Source: CAIKZZ01 sp035524595 (lineage in GTDB: Bacteria > Pseudomonadota > Gammaproteobacteria > Steroidobacterales > Steroidobacteraceae). Taken from it: a stretch of DNA of 55,245 nt. The notes below the pieces were generated by a model that made no database searches, had not been told where the DNA came from, and saw nothing but the letters and a program-made list of their open reading frames with translations. A program made the position numbers and the translations under genes. The stretch covers positions 1 to 55,245 of the forward strand of contig DATKOP010000105.1 of assembly GCA_035524595.1 (NCBI GenBank), given 5' to 3'. This document shows, one piece after another, positions 19,329 through 28,300 of the stretch; the first letter of the stretch is position 1; the number at the start of each line of letters is the position of its first letter.

Positions 19329-20331
19329 ACGGGGCTCCGAGCTGAGCGGGGCGGAACGCGCCGCGGTGCTGCTGATGTCGCTCGGCGAGCAGGACGCCGC
19401 CGCGATCCTCAAGCACATGGACCCGCGCGACGTCGAGGCGGTGGGGCTCGCGATGGCGGCGCTGCCCTCCGTCAGCAAGGACCGCGCCGAGACGGTCGTC
19501 CAGGCGTTCCTGCAGAAGCTCGACTCCGGCGACTCCTTCGCCGTCGACAAGCCCGAGTTCGTCAAGAAGGTCATGGCCGCGTCGTTCGGCAAGCAGCGCG
19601 GCGAACTGATGGTGGACCGCATCCTGTCGGGCGGCAGCGGCGGCGCCGGCATCGACGCGCTCAAGTGGATGGACCCGCGCGCCGTCGCGCAGCTGGTGGC
19701 CGACGAGCACCCGCAGGTGATCGCGAGCCTCTTGGCGCAGCTCGACGGCAAGCTGTCGGCCAAGATCGTGCCGCTGTTGCCCGAGAAGCAGCGCGCCGAC
19801 GTGCTGATCCGCATCGCGACGCTCGAGGAGCTGCCGCAGTCGGCGCTGCAGGAGCTCGACCAGATCGTCGGCAAGCGCGCCGCCAGCGGCGCGCAGGTCA
19901 CCTCGCGGCGCATCGGCGGCACCCGCACCGTCGCCGACATCATCAACGCGATGGACCGCGACACCAGCAACAGCGTGCTCGGCACCATCGAGTCCGAGAA
20001 CTCCGAGCTGCACACCAAGATCAAGGAGCTCTTGTTCGTGTTCGACGACCTCGCCGACATCGACAACAAGGGCATCCAGGCGGTGCTGCGCGAGGTCTCG
20101 AGCGACGTGCTGTCGGTGGCGCTGCGCGGCGCGGACCCGGTGGTCGCCGACAAGATCTACGGCAACATGTCGAAGCGCGCCGCGGAGATCCTGCGCGAGG
20201 ACATGGAGGCGCGCGGGCCGGTCAAGCTGACCGAGGTCGAGGCCGCGCAGCGCGAGATCGTCGCGGTCGCCCAGAAGCTGGCCGAGGAGGGCACCATCAT
20301 CCTCGGCAGCACCGCCAGCGAGTATGTCTAG
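19321..20331 (+). CDS. fliG: Flagellar motor switch protein FliG
   Basis: 336 residues. The N-terminal domain (AAVLLMSLGEQDAAAILKHM) binds FliF. The middle domain contains the EHPQ motif (DEHPQVIASLLAQ). The C-terminal torque domain has FVFDDLADIDNKGIQAVLRE and the charged helix DKIYGNMSKRAAEILREDME that interacts with the stator. The gene overlaps fliF by 8 bp at its start and fliH by 8 bp at its end (ATGTCTAG), typical of tightly coupled flagellar operons. Confidence 0.97.
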   Translation: MAERGSELSGAERAAVLLMSLGEQDAAAILKHMDPRDVEAVGLAMAALPSVSKDRAETVVQAFLQKLDSGDSFAVDKPEFVKKVMAASFGKQRGELMVDRILSGGSGGAGIDALKWMDPRAVAQLVADEHPQVIASLLAQLDGKLSAKIVPLLPEKQRADVLIRIATLEELPQSALQELDQIVGKRAASGAQVTSRRIGGTRTVADIINAMDRDTSNSVLGTIESENSELHTKIKELLFVFDDLADIDNKGIQAVLREVSSDVLSVALRGADPVVADKIYGNMSKRAAEILREDMEARGPVKLTEVEAAQREIVAVAQKLAEEGTIILGSTASEYV

Positions 20332-20971
20332 GATCATCCCGGCCGCCGAGGTCGGCGCCGTCGCCACCTGGGGACCGCCGCGGGTGGAGGGCGCGGGCCC
20401 GCCGCGGCGCGGTTCGGGCGGCGGTCCGGTGACGGCCGGCGTGCTGGCCGACCTGCAGGCCGAGGCCTATCGCGAGGCCTTCCAGCAGGGCCTGCGCGAA
20501 GGTACCGCCGCGGGCCGCGAGCAGGTGCGCGCCCACGTAGAGCGCCTCGACCAGCTGCTGACCGACCTCGCGCGCCCGTTCTCCGAGGTCGACGAGATGG
20601 TGCAGGGCGAGCTCGTGGCGCTCGCCATGGCGCTCGCGCGCCAGATCGTGCGCCGCGAGCTGCGCCAGGATCCGACGCAGATCATCGGCATCGTCCGCGA
20701 GGCCATCGGCCAGCTGCCGGTGGCGGCGCGGGACGTGCGCGTGCAGCTGCACCCGGAGGATGCCGCGATCGTCCGCGAGCATCTGGCGCCGGTCGCGACC
20801 GAGCGCGCCTGGACGCTGGTCGAGGACCCGATGATGATGCGCGGCGGCTGCCAGGTCGTGTCGGCGAGTTCGCGCATCGACGTCCGCCTCGAGAAGCGCC
20901 TCGGCGCGCTGCTGTCCGAGCTGATGGGCAGCGAGCGCGATCCCGAGGCCCGCGCGGCCGATCGCGGATGA
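20324..20971 (+). CDS. fliH: Flagellar export stator protein FliH
   Basis: 215 residues. A Gly/Pro-rich N-terminal part is followed by the FliH helix (LQAEAYREAFQQGLREGTAA), then the conserved C-terminal domain with VALAMALARQIVRRELRQDP and VQLHPEDAAIVREHL. FliH dimers link the ATPase FliI to the C ring. GxxxG-like repeats are short here. It overlaps fliG by 8 bp and fliI by 4 bp (ATGA). Confidence 0.92.
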   Translation: MSRIIPAAEVGAVATWGPPRVEGAGPPRRGSGGGPVTAGVLADLQAEAYREAFQQGLREGTAAGREQVRAHVERLDQLLTDLARPFSEVDEMVQGELVALAMALARQIVRRELRQDPTQIIGIVREAIGQLPVAARDVRVQLHPEDAAIVREHLAPVATERAWTLVEDPMMMRGGCQVVSASSRIDVRLEKRLGALLSELMGSERDPEARAADRG

Positions 20972-22332
20972 CGCCGACCCCCGAAATGCGGGCGCTGCAG
21001 CAGCGCTGGGGCGCCGAGCTCGCCCGCGTGCGGGAGCGCGTCGCGCCGCTGCGGCCGCTGCAGGTGGAGGGCGTGCTGTCGCGCATGGTCGGCATGACGC
21101 TCGAGGCGGTCGGCTGCGAGGCCGCGGTCGGCAGCCGCTGCCTGATCGACGGGCGCCAGGGCCAGACCGTGGAGGCCGAGGTCGTCGGCTTCTCCGGCGA
21201 GCGCCTGTTCCTGATGCCGACCGGCGACATGCGCGGGCTGATGCCCGGCGCGCGCGTGCGGCCGGCGGAGTCGGTGTCCGAGGTGCACGTCGGCGAGGAA
21301 CTGCTCGGCCGGGTGCTCGACGGCACCGGCCGGCCGCTGGACGGGCTCGGGCCGGTGCATTGCCGCGAGACCCAGCCGCTGATGGGCCAGCCGCTCAACC
21401 CGCTGAAGCGCTGGGCCATCCGCGAGCCCCTCGACGTCGGCATCCGCACCCTGAACGGGCTGCTGTCGATCGGACGTGGCCAGCGCATCGGCCTGTTCGC
21501 CGGCTCCGGCGTCGGCAAGTCGGTGCTGCTCGGCATGATGACGCGCTACACCGACGCCGACGTCATCGTCGTCGGCCTGATCGGCGAGCGCGGCCGCGAG
21601 GTGCAGGAGTTCGTCGCCAACACGCTCGGGCCGGACGGGCTGAAGCGCGCGGTCGTGGTCGCGACGCCGGCCGACACGCCGCCGCTGATGCGGCTGCACG
21701 GCGCCTGGGTCGCGCACGCGATCGCCGAGCACTTCCGCGATCGCGGCCTGAAGGTGCTGCTGCTGCTCGACTCGCTGACCCGCTTCGCGCAGGCGCAGCG
21801 CGAGATCGCGCTCGCGATCGGCGAGCCGCCGGCGACCAAGGGCTACCCGCCGTCGGTGTTCGCGCGGCTGCCGCAGCTCGTGGAGCGGGCCGGCAACAGC
21901 GACCGCGGCCCCGGGTCGATCACGGCGTTCTACACGGTGCTGGCCGAGGGCGACGACCAGCAGGACCCGATCGCCGATGCGGCGCGCGCCATCCTCGACG
22001 GCCACATCGTGCTGTCGCGCGGCCTCGCCGAGTCGGGCATCTACCCGGCGATCGACGTCGAGCAGTCGATCTCGCGCGCCATGCACCTGATCGCCGACCG
22101 CGAGCTGATGGAGCTCGCGGTCCGCTTCCGCCAGGTGTACGCGCTCTACCAGCACAACCGCGATCTCGTCAGCGTCGGCGCCTACCGGCGCGGCAGCGAC
22201 CCGCGCATCGACCACGCGATCGACATGTGGCCGAAGCTGCTCGAGTTCCTGCGCCAGGACATGTACGAGGCGGTGGACATCCGCAGCGCGCGCGAGCAGC
22301 TGCACGCGCTGCTCGGGCCGGCGCCCCGCTGA
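20968..22332 (+). CDS. fliI: Flagellum-specific export ATPase FliI
   Basis: 454 residues of the F1-beta-like export ATPase family. Walker A is FAGSGVGKSVLLG (about residue 175). The Walker B region is VLLLLDSLTRFAQAQREIAL. The GEPPATKGYPPSVFARLPQL block and the C-terminal DLVSVGAYRRGSDPRIDHAI are family signatures. FliI hydrolyses ATP to help feed substrates into the flagellar type III gate. It is followed by a 66-bp gap with a short GACGAA triplet repeat before fliJ. Confidence 0.97.
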   Translation: MTPTPEMRALQQRWGAELARVRERVAPLRPLQVEGVLSRMVGMTLEAVGCEAAVGSRCLIDGRQGQTVEAEVVGFSGERLFLMPTGDMRGLMPGARVRPAESVSEVHVGEELLGRVLDGTGRPLDGLGPVHCRETQPLMGQPLNPLKRWAIREPLDVGIRTLNGLLSIGRGQRIGLFAGSGVGKSVLLGMMTRYTDADVIVVGLIGERGREVQEFVANTLGPDGLKRAVVVATPADTPPLMRLHGAWVAHAIAEHFRDRGLKVLLLLDSLTRFAQAQREIALAIGEPPATKGYPPSVFARLPQLVERAGNSDRGPGSITAFYTVLAEGDDQQDPIADAARAILDGHIVLSRGLAESGIYPAIDVEQSISRAMHLIADRELMELAVRFRQVYALYQHNRDLVSVGAYRRGSDPRIDHAIDMWPKLLEFLRQDMYEAVDIRSAREQLHALLGPAPR

Positions 22333-22368
22333 GCGCGCCGCCGGCGCAGCGGCGCCGAGGAACCGGTC

Positions 22369-22390
22369 GAAGACGAAGACGAAGACGAAG
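22369..22390 (+). repeat. Short GAAGAC tandem repeat between fliI and fliJ
   Basis: A run of about three and a half GAAGAC units lies in the 66-bp gap between fliI and fliJ, just upstream of the GAAGGATG that precedes fliJ translation. It is purine-rich. It could expose the ribosome site or be a simple slippage product. Confidence 0.5.
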
Positions 22391-22398
22391 GCTGAAGG

Positions 22399-22842
22399 AT
22401 GACGCGATCGAAGCGGATGGAGCCCATCAAGCAGCTGGCGAGCGATCGCGAGCGCGAGGCCGCGACGCAGGTGGAGCTGGCCCGCCGCGCGCTCGATGAC
22501 CACGAGCGGCAGCTCGCGCAACTGCGCCAGTACCGGGCGGAGTACGCCGAGCGGGTCTCGAAGGCGGCCGCGCCGGACGTCGCCCGGCTGCAGAACTTTC
22601 ACGCCTTCCTGGCGCGACTCAGCGACGCGATCGCGCAGCAGGAACGGGCGGTGGCGGAGGCGCTCGCGACGCTCGAGCGGGCCACCGACAGCTGGCGCGA
22701 GCGCCGCATCGAGGCGGCCTCGATCGGCCGCGCGGTCGCCAAGATCGCGACCGGCGAGCGGCGGGCCGAGGACCGCCGCGCGCAGCGCGATGCGGACGAG
22801 CGCGCGCTGCAGAACGTCCACCGCTCACGGGACGGTGGCTGA
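22399..22842 (+). CDS. fliJ: Flagellar export chaperone FliJ
   Basis: 147 residues, almost wholly charged and helical, predicted as one long coiled-coil hairpin (KQLASDREREAATQVELARR, then DHERQLAQLRQYRAEYAERV). FliJ is the central stalk of the FliI hexamer and recycles export chaperones. Identification combines size, coiled-coil nature and the fliI-fliJ-fliK order. AGG precedes the ATG. Confidence 0.9.
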   Translation: MTRSKRMEPIKQLASDREREAATQVELARRALDDHERQLAQLRQYRAEYAERVSKAAAPDVARLQNFHAFLARLSDAIAQQERAVAEALATLERATDSWRERRIEAASIGRAVAKIATGERRAEDRRAQRDADERALQNVHRSRDGG

Positions 22843-22859
22843 CGGGTCGAGCGGCGCCT

Positions 22860-22875
22860 TGGCACGGGGCTTGCA
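22860..22875 (+). promoter_or_regulatory. Sigma-54 promoter abutting fliK
   Basis: TGGCACGGGGCTTGCA is a full match to the -24/-12 consensus (TGGCAC-N5-TTGCW) and is preceded by T. The expected transcription start is about 22886, one base before the fliK ATG at 22887. Confidence 0.87.
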
Positions 22876-22886
22876 CCCCACAGGGC

Positions 22887-24434
22887 ATGGATACCGCCCA
22901 CCCGTCGCTGATCAGTCTCGCCGCCACCCCGGCGGCGTCCGCCCCACCGCCGCCCGAAGCGCCGCCGCCCGCCGCCCGGGCCGACGGCCCGGCGCCGCAG
23001 CGAAGCTTCGCCGCGACGCTGGCCCACGAGCAGCCCGGGACGTCGAACGACGCCGCGCCGCCGGCCGCCGACCAGGCCGGCGCGGCGCAGCCGGCCGCCC
23101 AGGCGACGACCGCCGACCCGGCCACGCCGGATGGCAAGCCCACCGCCAAGGCGGCTTCCAAGCCGACCGCCAGGGGCAAGACGGCAAGCGGCGGCGCCGA
23201 CGCGCCGTCCGGTGGCAATCCGTTGCCGCTCTGGTTGCCGCCGGCCTCCCAGACGGGCACGGCGACACCCGCCGGCGACGCCGCCGTGCCGGCGCCGGCC
23301 GCGGCCGCGGGCCCCGGCACGCTCGCCGCGCTCGCCGCGCTCGCCGCGCTCGCCGCTGACGCGACCGACAGCACCGACCGCGCGACGCAGCCCGCATCGC
23401 CCGAGGACAGCGGCCCCGCCCCAGAGGCGCCGGCTGGCGTCGAGTCGGGCGCCGCGGCGACGCCTGCCGCGAGCGCCGCGATGCCGGCCATCGCCGCGAC
23501 GCCATCGCCGCCGACCGCAAGCATGGACGCCGCGCTCGCGAAGGCGGCCGCGGCACTGGCCGGCGGGCAGTCGAAGGATCCCACCGCCGCGGCGGCACCG
23601 GCGGCGAACCTGCCGGCGGCCGCCGCGACGCCCGGCGCCGATCCGCCGCCCGCGGTCGCGGGGTCCGGCGCTCGAGACGCCGCCGCCAGAGCGGCCGTCA
23701 CCGCGACGGCGCCCGCGCCGGCCATGGCGGCGCCAGCCATGGCGGCGCTGGCCCCGCGGCCGGCCCGCGCGCCGACGGTCGGTGCCGAAGCTGCGCGCGG
23801 CACCAGCGTGGCGGCGGATGCGGCCTCCGCCGCTTCGCCGGTCGCGACCGATCTCAGGCACGCGGTCGCGGCGGTACCGTCATCCGACGCGCACAACGAC
23901 GTCGCGGCCGCGCCCGCCGCCGTGAAGGTCGCGGTCGACGCCACCGCCGGCGTCCTGCCGCAGACGGCGGCGGCGGTGCCGGACCGCGTCGCGACACCGA
24001 CCGTCGCACAGGTGGCGACACCCGTCGGCGCCCCCGACTGGGGCCACGAGCTCGCCGACCGGGTCAACGTGCTCGTGAACCAGAACCTCACCCACGCGCA
24101 GATCAAGCTGTCGCCGGCCGATCTCGGCCCGATCGAGGTGCGCATCGCGCTCAGCGACGGCCAGGCGAACGTCGCGTTCACGACCCACAGCCACGTCACC
24201 AGCGAGGCGCTGCAGGCCGCGGCACCGCGGCTGCGCGAGGCGCTCGGGTCGCAGGGCTACAGCAGCGTCAACGTCGACGTCGCGCAGCAGCAGTTCCGCG
24301 AGCGGACGCCGCAACAGTCGCGTTACGACCAGGAGGCGTCGTTCGCCGCGTCCGCACCGCAGGGCGTGGCGCGCGCCGCGACGCGCGCGCCCGGCGTCGC
24401 GGGCGCGACGCTGCGGCTCGACGCCTACGCCTGA
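22887..24434 (+). CDS. fliK: Flagellar hook-length control protein FliK
   Basis: 515 residues. Residues 1-375 are an extremely Ala/Pro-rich, low-complexity ruler region. The conserved hook-length C-terminal domain (about 385-480) has LNQNLTHAQIKLSPADLGPI, EVRIALSDGQANVAF and the end APRLREALGSQGYSSVNVDV. FliK measures the hook and switches export to filament proteins through FlhB. No other ATG, GTG or TTG occurs in frame within the first roughly 100 codons, so ATG 22887 is the start. A perfect sigma-54 promoter sits directly before it. Confidence 0.93.
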   Translation: MDTAHPSLISLAATPAASAPPPPEAPPPAARADGPAPQRSFAATLAHEQPGTSNDAAPPAADQAGAAQPAAQATTADPATPDGKPTAKAASKPTARGKTASGGADAPSGGNPLPLWLPPASQTGTATPAGDAAVPAPAAAAGPGTLAALAALAALAADATDSTDRATQPASPEDSGPAPEAPAGVESGAAATPAASAAMPAIAATPSPPTASMDAALAKAAAALAGGQSKDPTAAAAPAANLPAAAATPGADPPPAVAGSGARDAAARAAVTATAPAPAMAAPAMAALAPRPARAPTVGAEAARGTSVAADAASAASPVATDLRHAVAAVPSSDAHNDVAAAPAAVKVAVDATAGVLPQTAAAVPDRVATPTVAQVATPVGAPDWGHELADRVNVLVNQNLTHAQIKLSPADLGPIEVRIALSDGQANVAFTTHSHVTSEALQAAAPRLREALGSQGYSSVNVDVAQQQFRERTPQQSRYDQEASFAASAPQGVARAATRAPGVAGATLRLDAYA

Positions 24435-24464
24435 GCACCGCCGGCGGCAGCCCGCGGCCGCGGC

Positions 24465-25064
24465 TCAGCGGCGCGCGGGCCCGGTGCCGGCGTTGCCCGG
24501 GATGTCGCGCACGAACTCCCTGAGCGCGGCCTCGTCGCCGCGCCACCAGCCATAGGTGACGCGCACGCCGTCCGCGAGCAGCACGATCGGGCCCGCGGGC
24601 GCGGCCGCGAGCGCCCGCAGCTCGGCCGGCGTCACCGCGTACCAGGCCTCGCCGACGTAGCCGCTCGCCGGCCGGAACGGCGTGCCGCCGATGCCGAGGC
24701 TGCGCGGCTCGTGGCTGACCGGGGCGAGCTCGCGCGGCTGCCCGCCGAGCGTGAGCTCGATCCTCTCCGGCACCGGCGCCGACGCGGCGCCGAGGTGCGC
24801 GCGGTTGATCGTGCTCCAGGAGACGAGCGCGAGGTAGTGCCGGCGCGCCCCCATGTTGTCGACCTCGACGACGCCGAGCGACAGGTAGTCGCGCGCGTTG
24901 GCGGCGAGCTCCGGCGCCTCGTGCGCGAACATGAGCGGCGCGGCGAGCGTGCGGATCGTGACCGCGGTCTGCGGGTCGAGGTACTCGTGGACGCGTGGCT
25001 GCTCGGCGGCGCAGCCGCCGAGCAGCAGCGCCGCGGCGCAACACAGCTTCCTAGCGCACGACAT
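24465..25064 (-). CDS. Putative exported lipoprotein of unknown function
   Basis: 199 residues with a lipoprotein signal (Arg-Lys start, hydrophobic LCCAAALLLGG, lipobox LLGGC, acylated Cys near residue 18). GGAGG lies 6 bases before the ATG. The mature protein has no transmembrane segment and no motif I can assign. It contains hydrophobic beta-like stretches (RHYLALVSWSTINRAHLG and GPIVLLADGVRVTYGWWRG). It converges on fliK (30-bp gap) and diverges from the giant cytochrome, so it marks the left edge of the accessory block. Confidence 0.75.
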   Translation of the reverse strand: MSCARKLCCAAALLLGGCAAEQPRVHEYLDPQTAVTIRTLAAPLMFAHEAPELAANARDYLSLGVVEVDNMGARRHYLALVSWSTINRAHLGAASAPVPERIELTLGGQPRELAPVSHEPRSLGIGGTPFRPASGYVGEAWYAVTPAELRALAAAPAGPIVLLADGVRVTYGWWRGDEAALREFVRDIPGNAGTGPARR

Positions 25065-25366
25065 GGACCACCTCCAAGGCGGTACGTCACAGTTTCACCG
25101 TCGCAGTCTAGCCGCCGGGGGGCGCATCTGCAGCGCGGCGCGATTGTGGCGGGCGGCGGGGCCCCTGGGCCAGCGGCTGCGAACGGCTCGTGCCTTTCGC
25201 GATTGGTACCGTGATGTCGCTCACAGGCGACGATCCCGGTCATTGTGTTTCGGCCCATCCAAAATAAGATCAAACAGTTGATTCCGGGAGCCGCGACTCG
25301 GGGCGCACCGCGGTTGTCGCTGCTTGGCTACAGCAGGTGTCCGATGGCCGCGAAGGGACCTTCCAG
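25065..25366 (+). promoter_or_regulatory. Divergent control region upstream of the giant cytochrome
   Basis: The region is unusually AT-containing for this genome. A possible sigma-70 promoter is TTGTGT (25243-25248), a 16-nt spacer and TAAGAT (25265-25270), giving a start near 25277. A CRP-like palindrome lies at 25210-25225. A perfect inverted repeat, ATCAA-ACAG-TTGAT (25269-25282), covers the -10 end and predicted start and could be an operator. No gene is visible in the region. Confidence 0.5.
25210..25225. promoter_or_regulatory. CRP-like binding site
   Basis: CGTGA-N6-TCACA matches the CRP/Vfr consensus TGTGA-N6-TCACA at 9 of 10 positions. Its centre is about 60 bp upstream of the predicted transcription start, close to a class I activator position (-61.5). 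In Shewanella the Crp protein is required for metal-reducing cytochrome expression, so such a site is sensible here. Binding is inferred. Confidence 0.55.
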
Positions 25367-28300
25367 GTGAGCAGGGCCGCTCAAAGCACTCGGCGCACCG
25401 TGCCGGCGTGGCTGCTGCTCGCGGCGACGCTGCTGTGCGCCATGTCGCCGGCCGCCGCGCGCGCGGCGCCGAGTTCCTTCGACCACCTGACGACGGGCTT
25501 TGAGCTGCTCGGCCTGCACCGCGACGTGCAGTGCGCCGCCTGCCACGTCGGCGGCATCTTCAAGGGCACGCCCACCGACTGCTTCTCGTGTCACGCGGCG
25601 GGCTCGCGCTTCGGCGCCACCGCCAAGCCGACCACCCACATCGTCTCCGGCAACAACTGCGCCGAGTGCCACACGCCGTTCAGCTGGACGCCGGTCGCGA
25701 AGTTCAACCACCTCAACGTGCTCGGCACCTGCAGCTCGTGCCACAACAACGTCCAGGCGATCGGCAAGCCGTCCGGCCACGTGCCGACGACCGCCGAATG
25801 CAACCAGTGCCACCTGGTCACGCAGCCGTGGAGCACGCTGAACTACCCGGCGAACCACATCCCGACCTCGCCGACCTCGCAGTGCACGAACTGCCACGCC
25901 GGCAGCGACTTCTCGGTGGTCCCGTCGCTGACCAACATCCACCTGTACGCGCCGAGCACCAGCGGCAACTGCGCGCAGTGCCACGGCGCCGCCGCCGCCA
26001 GCTTCGCGATCCCGGCGATCGGCTTCGCGATCGTCGGCATGCCCGCGGCCCACGTGCCGGTGGGCAGCAACGCGGCCTGCGAGAGCTGCCACGTCGGCGC
26101 CGGCTCGAGCGTCGCGGCGACCCCGGTCGTCGACGGCGCCAGGTTCTCGAATTCGGCGATGAACCACGCCGGCCTCACGACCTGCGTCGCCTGCCACGGG
26201 CCTGGCGTCAGCGGCGCGATGTTCACCGGCATCACCACGATCGTGGTCATGCCCGCGACGGCGCCGATGGGCAGCGCCGCGCACATCCCGAGCGGCACCG
26301 CCTGCGAGAGCTGCCACCTGGCGTCGATGCCGGCCGGGCTCGTGCCCGCCAATGCGACCAGGACGCCGCCCGGCACCGGCTTCGAGGCACCGGCGCCGAC
26401 GACCGCGATGATCCACGCCGGCATCACCGCGGGCTGCGCGAGCTGCCACGAGGGCGCGTACCAGTGGCTCGACATGACGGCGAGCTACCCGCTCAACCCG
26501 GGGACGCTGTCCGCCAGCACGCTGCAGTACATGGGCTTCCAGACCCGGCCGGGCAAGACCGCCTCGAGCACCAACCTGCTCGACCCCGCGCACCCGAGCT
26601 CGGGCGACTGCTCGCAGTGCCACATGCGCACCGATTACTTCGAGGGCCAGCTGAAGCCCTCGAACCACATCCCGACCTCGGCGACGGCGCAGTGCACCGA
26701 CTGTCACAAGAGCCCGGATTTCTCGGTCATCCCGGCGCTCGCCGACATCCACGCCAACGCGCCGAGCACCTCGAGCAACTGCGCGCAGTGCCACGGCCCG
26801 ACGGTGGCCGGCGGCTTCGCGATTCCGGCGGCGAACTTCCAGATCGTGACGATGCCGACCGGCCACGTACCGACGACCGCCGCCTGCGAGAGCTGCCACG
26901 TGGGCGCGGGCTCGAGCATCGCCGCGACGCCGGTGCCGAACGGCGCCAAGTTCTCGAACTCGGCGATGAACCATGCCGGTCTCACGACCTGCGTCAGCTG
27001 CCACGGGCCGACCGTGGCCGCGAACGCGTTCTACGGGATCACCCGCCTGATCGTGATGCCGGCGACGACGCCGATGGGGCCGAGCGCCCACATCCCGTCG
27101 GCGACCGCCTGCGAGGGCTGCCACGCCGCGCCCGCCGGGCTCGTGCCGGGCAGCGCCGTGGCGACGGTGCCCGGCACGGCCTTCGAGACCCCGGTACCGA
27201 GCACGGCGCAGATCCACGCCGGCATCACGAGCGGCTGCTCGAGCTGCCACGAGGGGGCGTACCAGTGGCTCGACATGACGGCGAACTACCCGCTCAACCC
27301 GGGCACGCTGACTGCCGGCACGCCGCAGTACCTGGGCTTCCAGACGCGGCCCGGCAAGGCCGCCTCGAGCACCAACCTGCTCGACAACGCGCACCCGAGC
27401 TCGGGCGACTGCTCGCAGTGCCACATGCGCACCGACTACTTCGAGGCGCAGCTGAAGCCGTCGAACCACATCCCGACCTCGACGACCGCGCAATGCACCG
27501 ACTGCCACAGGAACCCCGATTTCTCGGTGCTGCCGGCACTTGTCGACATCCACGCCAACGCGCCGAGCACCTCGAGCAACTGCGTGCAGTGCCACGGCAC
27601 GACCCAGGCGCCGACCTTCGCCATTCCCGCCGCCAACTTCCAGATCGTGACGATGCCGACCGGGCACGTGCCGACCACCGCCGCCTGCGAGAGCTGCCAC
27701 GTGGGCGCGGGCTCGAGCATCGCGGCGACGCCGGTGCCGAACGGCGCCAAGTTCGCAAACTCGGCGATGAACCACGCCGGCCTCACGACCTGCGTCGGCT
27801 GCCACGGGCCGACCGTGGCCGCGAACGCGTTCTACGGCGTGACGCGCCTCATCGTGATGCCGGCGACGACGCCGATGGGGCCGGGCGCCCACATCCCGTC
27901 GGCGACCGCCTGCGAGGGCTGCCACACGGCGCCCGCGGGCTTCGTGCCCGGCAGTGCCGTGGCGACCGTGCCGGGTACCGCCTTCCAGACCCCGGTGCCG
28001 AGCACCGCGCAGATCCATGCGGGCGTCACGAGCAACTGCGCGAGCTGCCACGAGGGCGCGTACCAGTGGCTCGACATGACGGCGAACTACCCGCTCAACC
28101 CCGCGACGCTGACCGTCGGCACGCTGCAGTACATGGGCTTCCAGACGCGCCCCGGCAAGGCGGCCTCGAGCACCAACCTGCTCGACAACGCGCACCCGAC
28201 CTCGGGTGACTGCGCGCAGTGCCACATGCGCACCGACTACTTCGAGGCGCAGCTGAAGCCGTCGAACCACATCCCGACCTCGGCGAGCGCGCAGTGCAGC

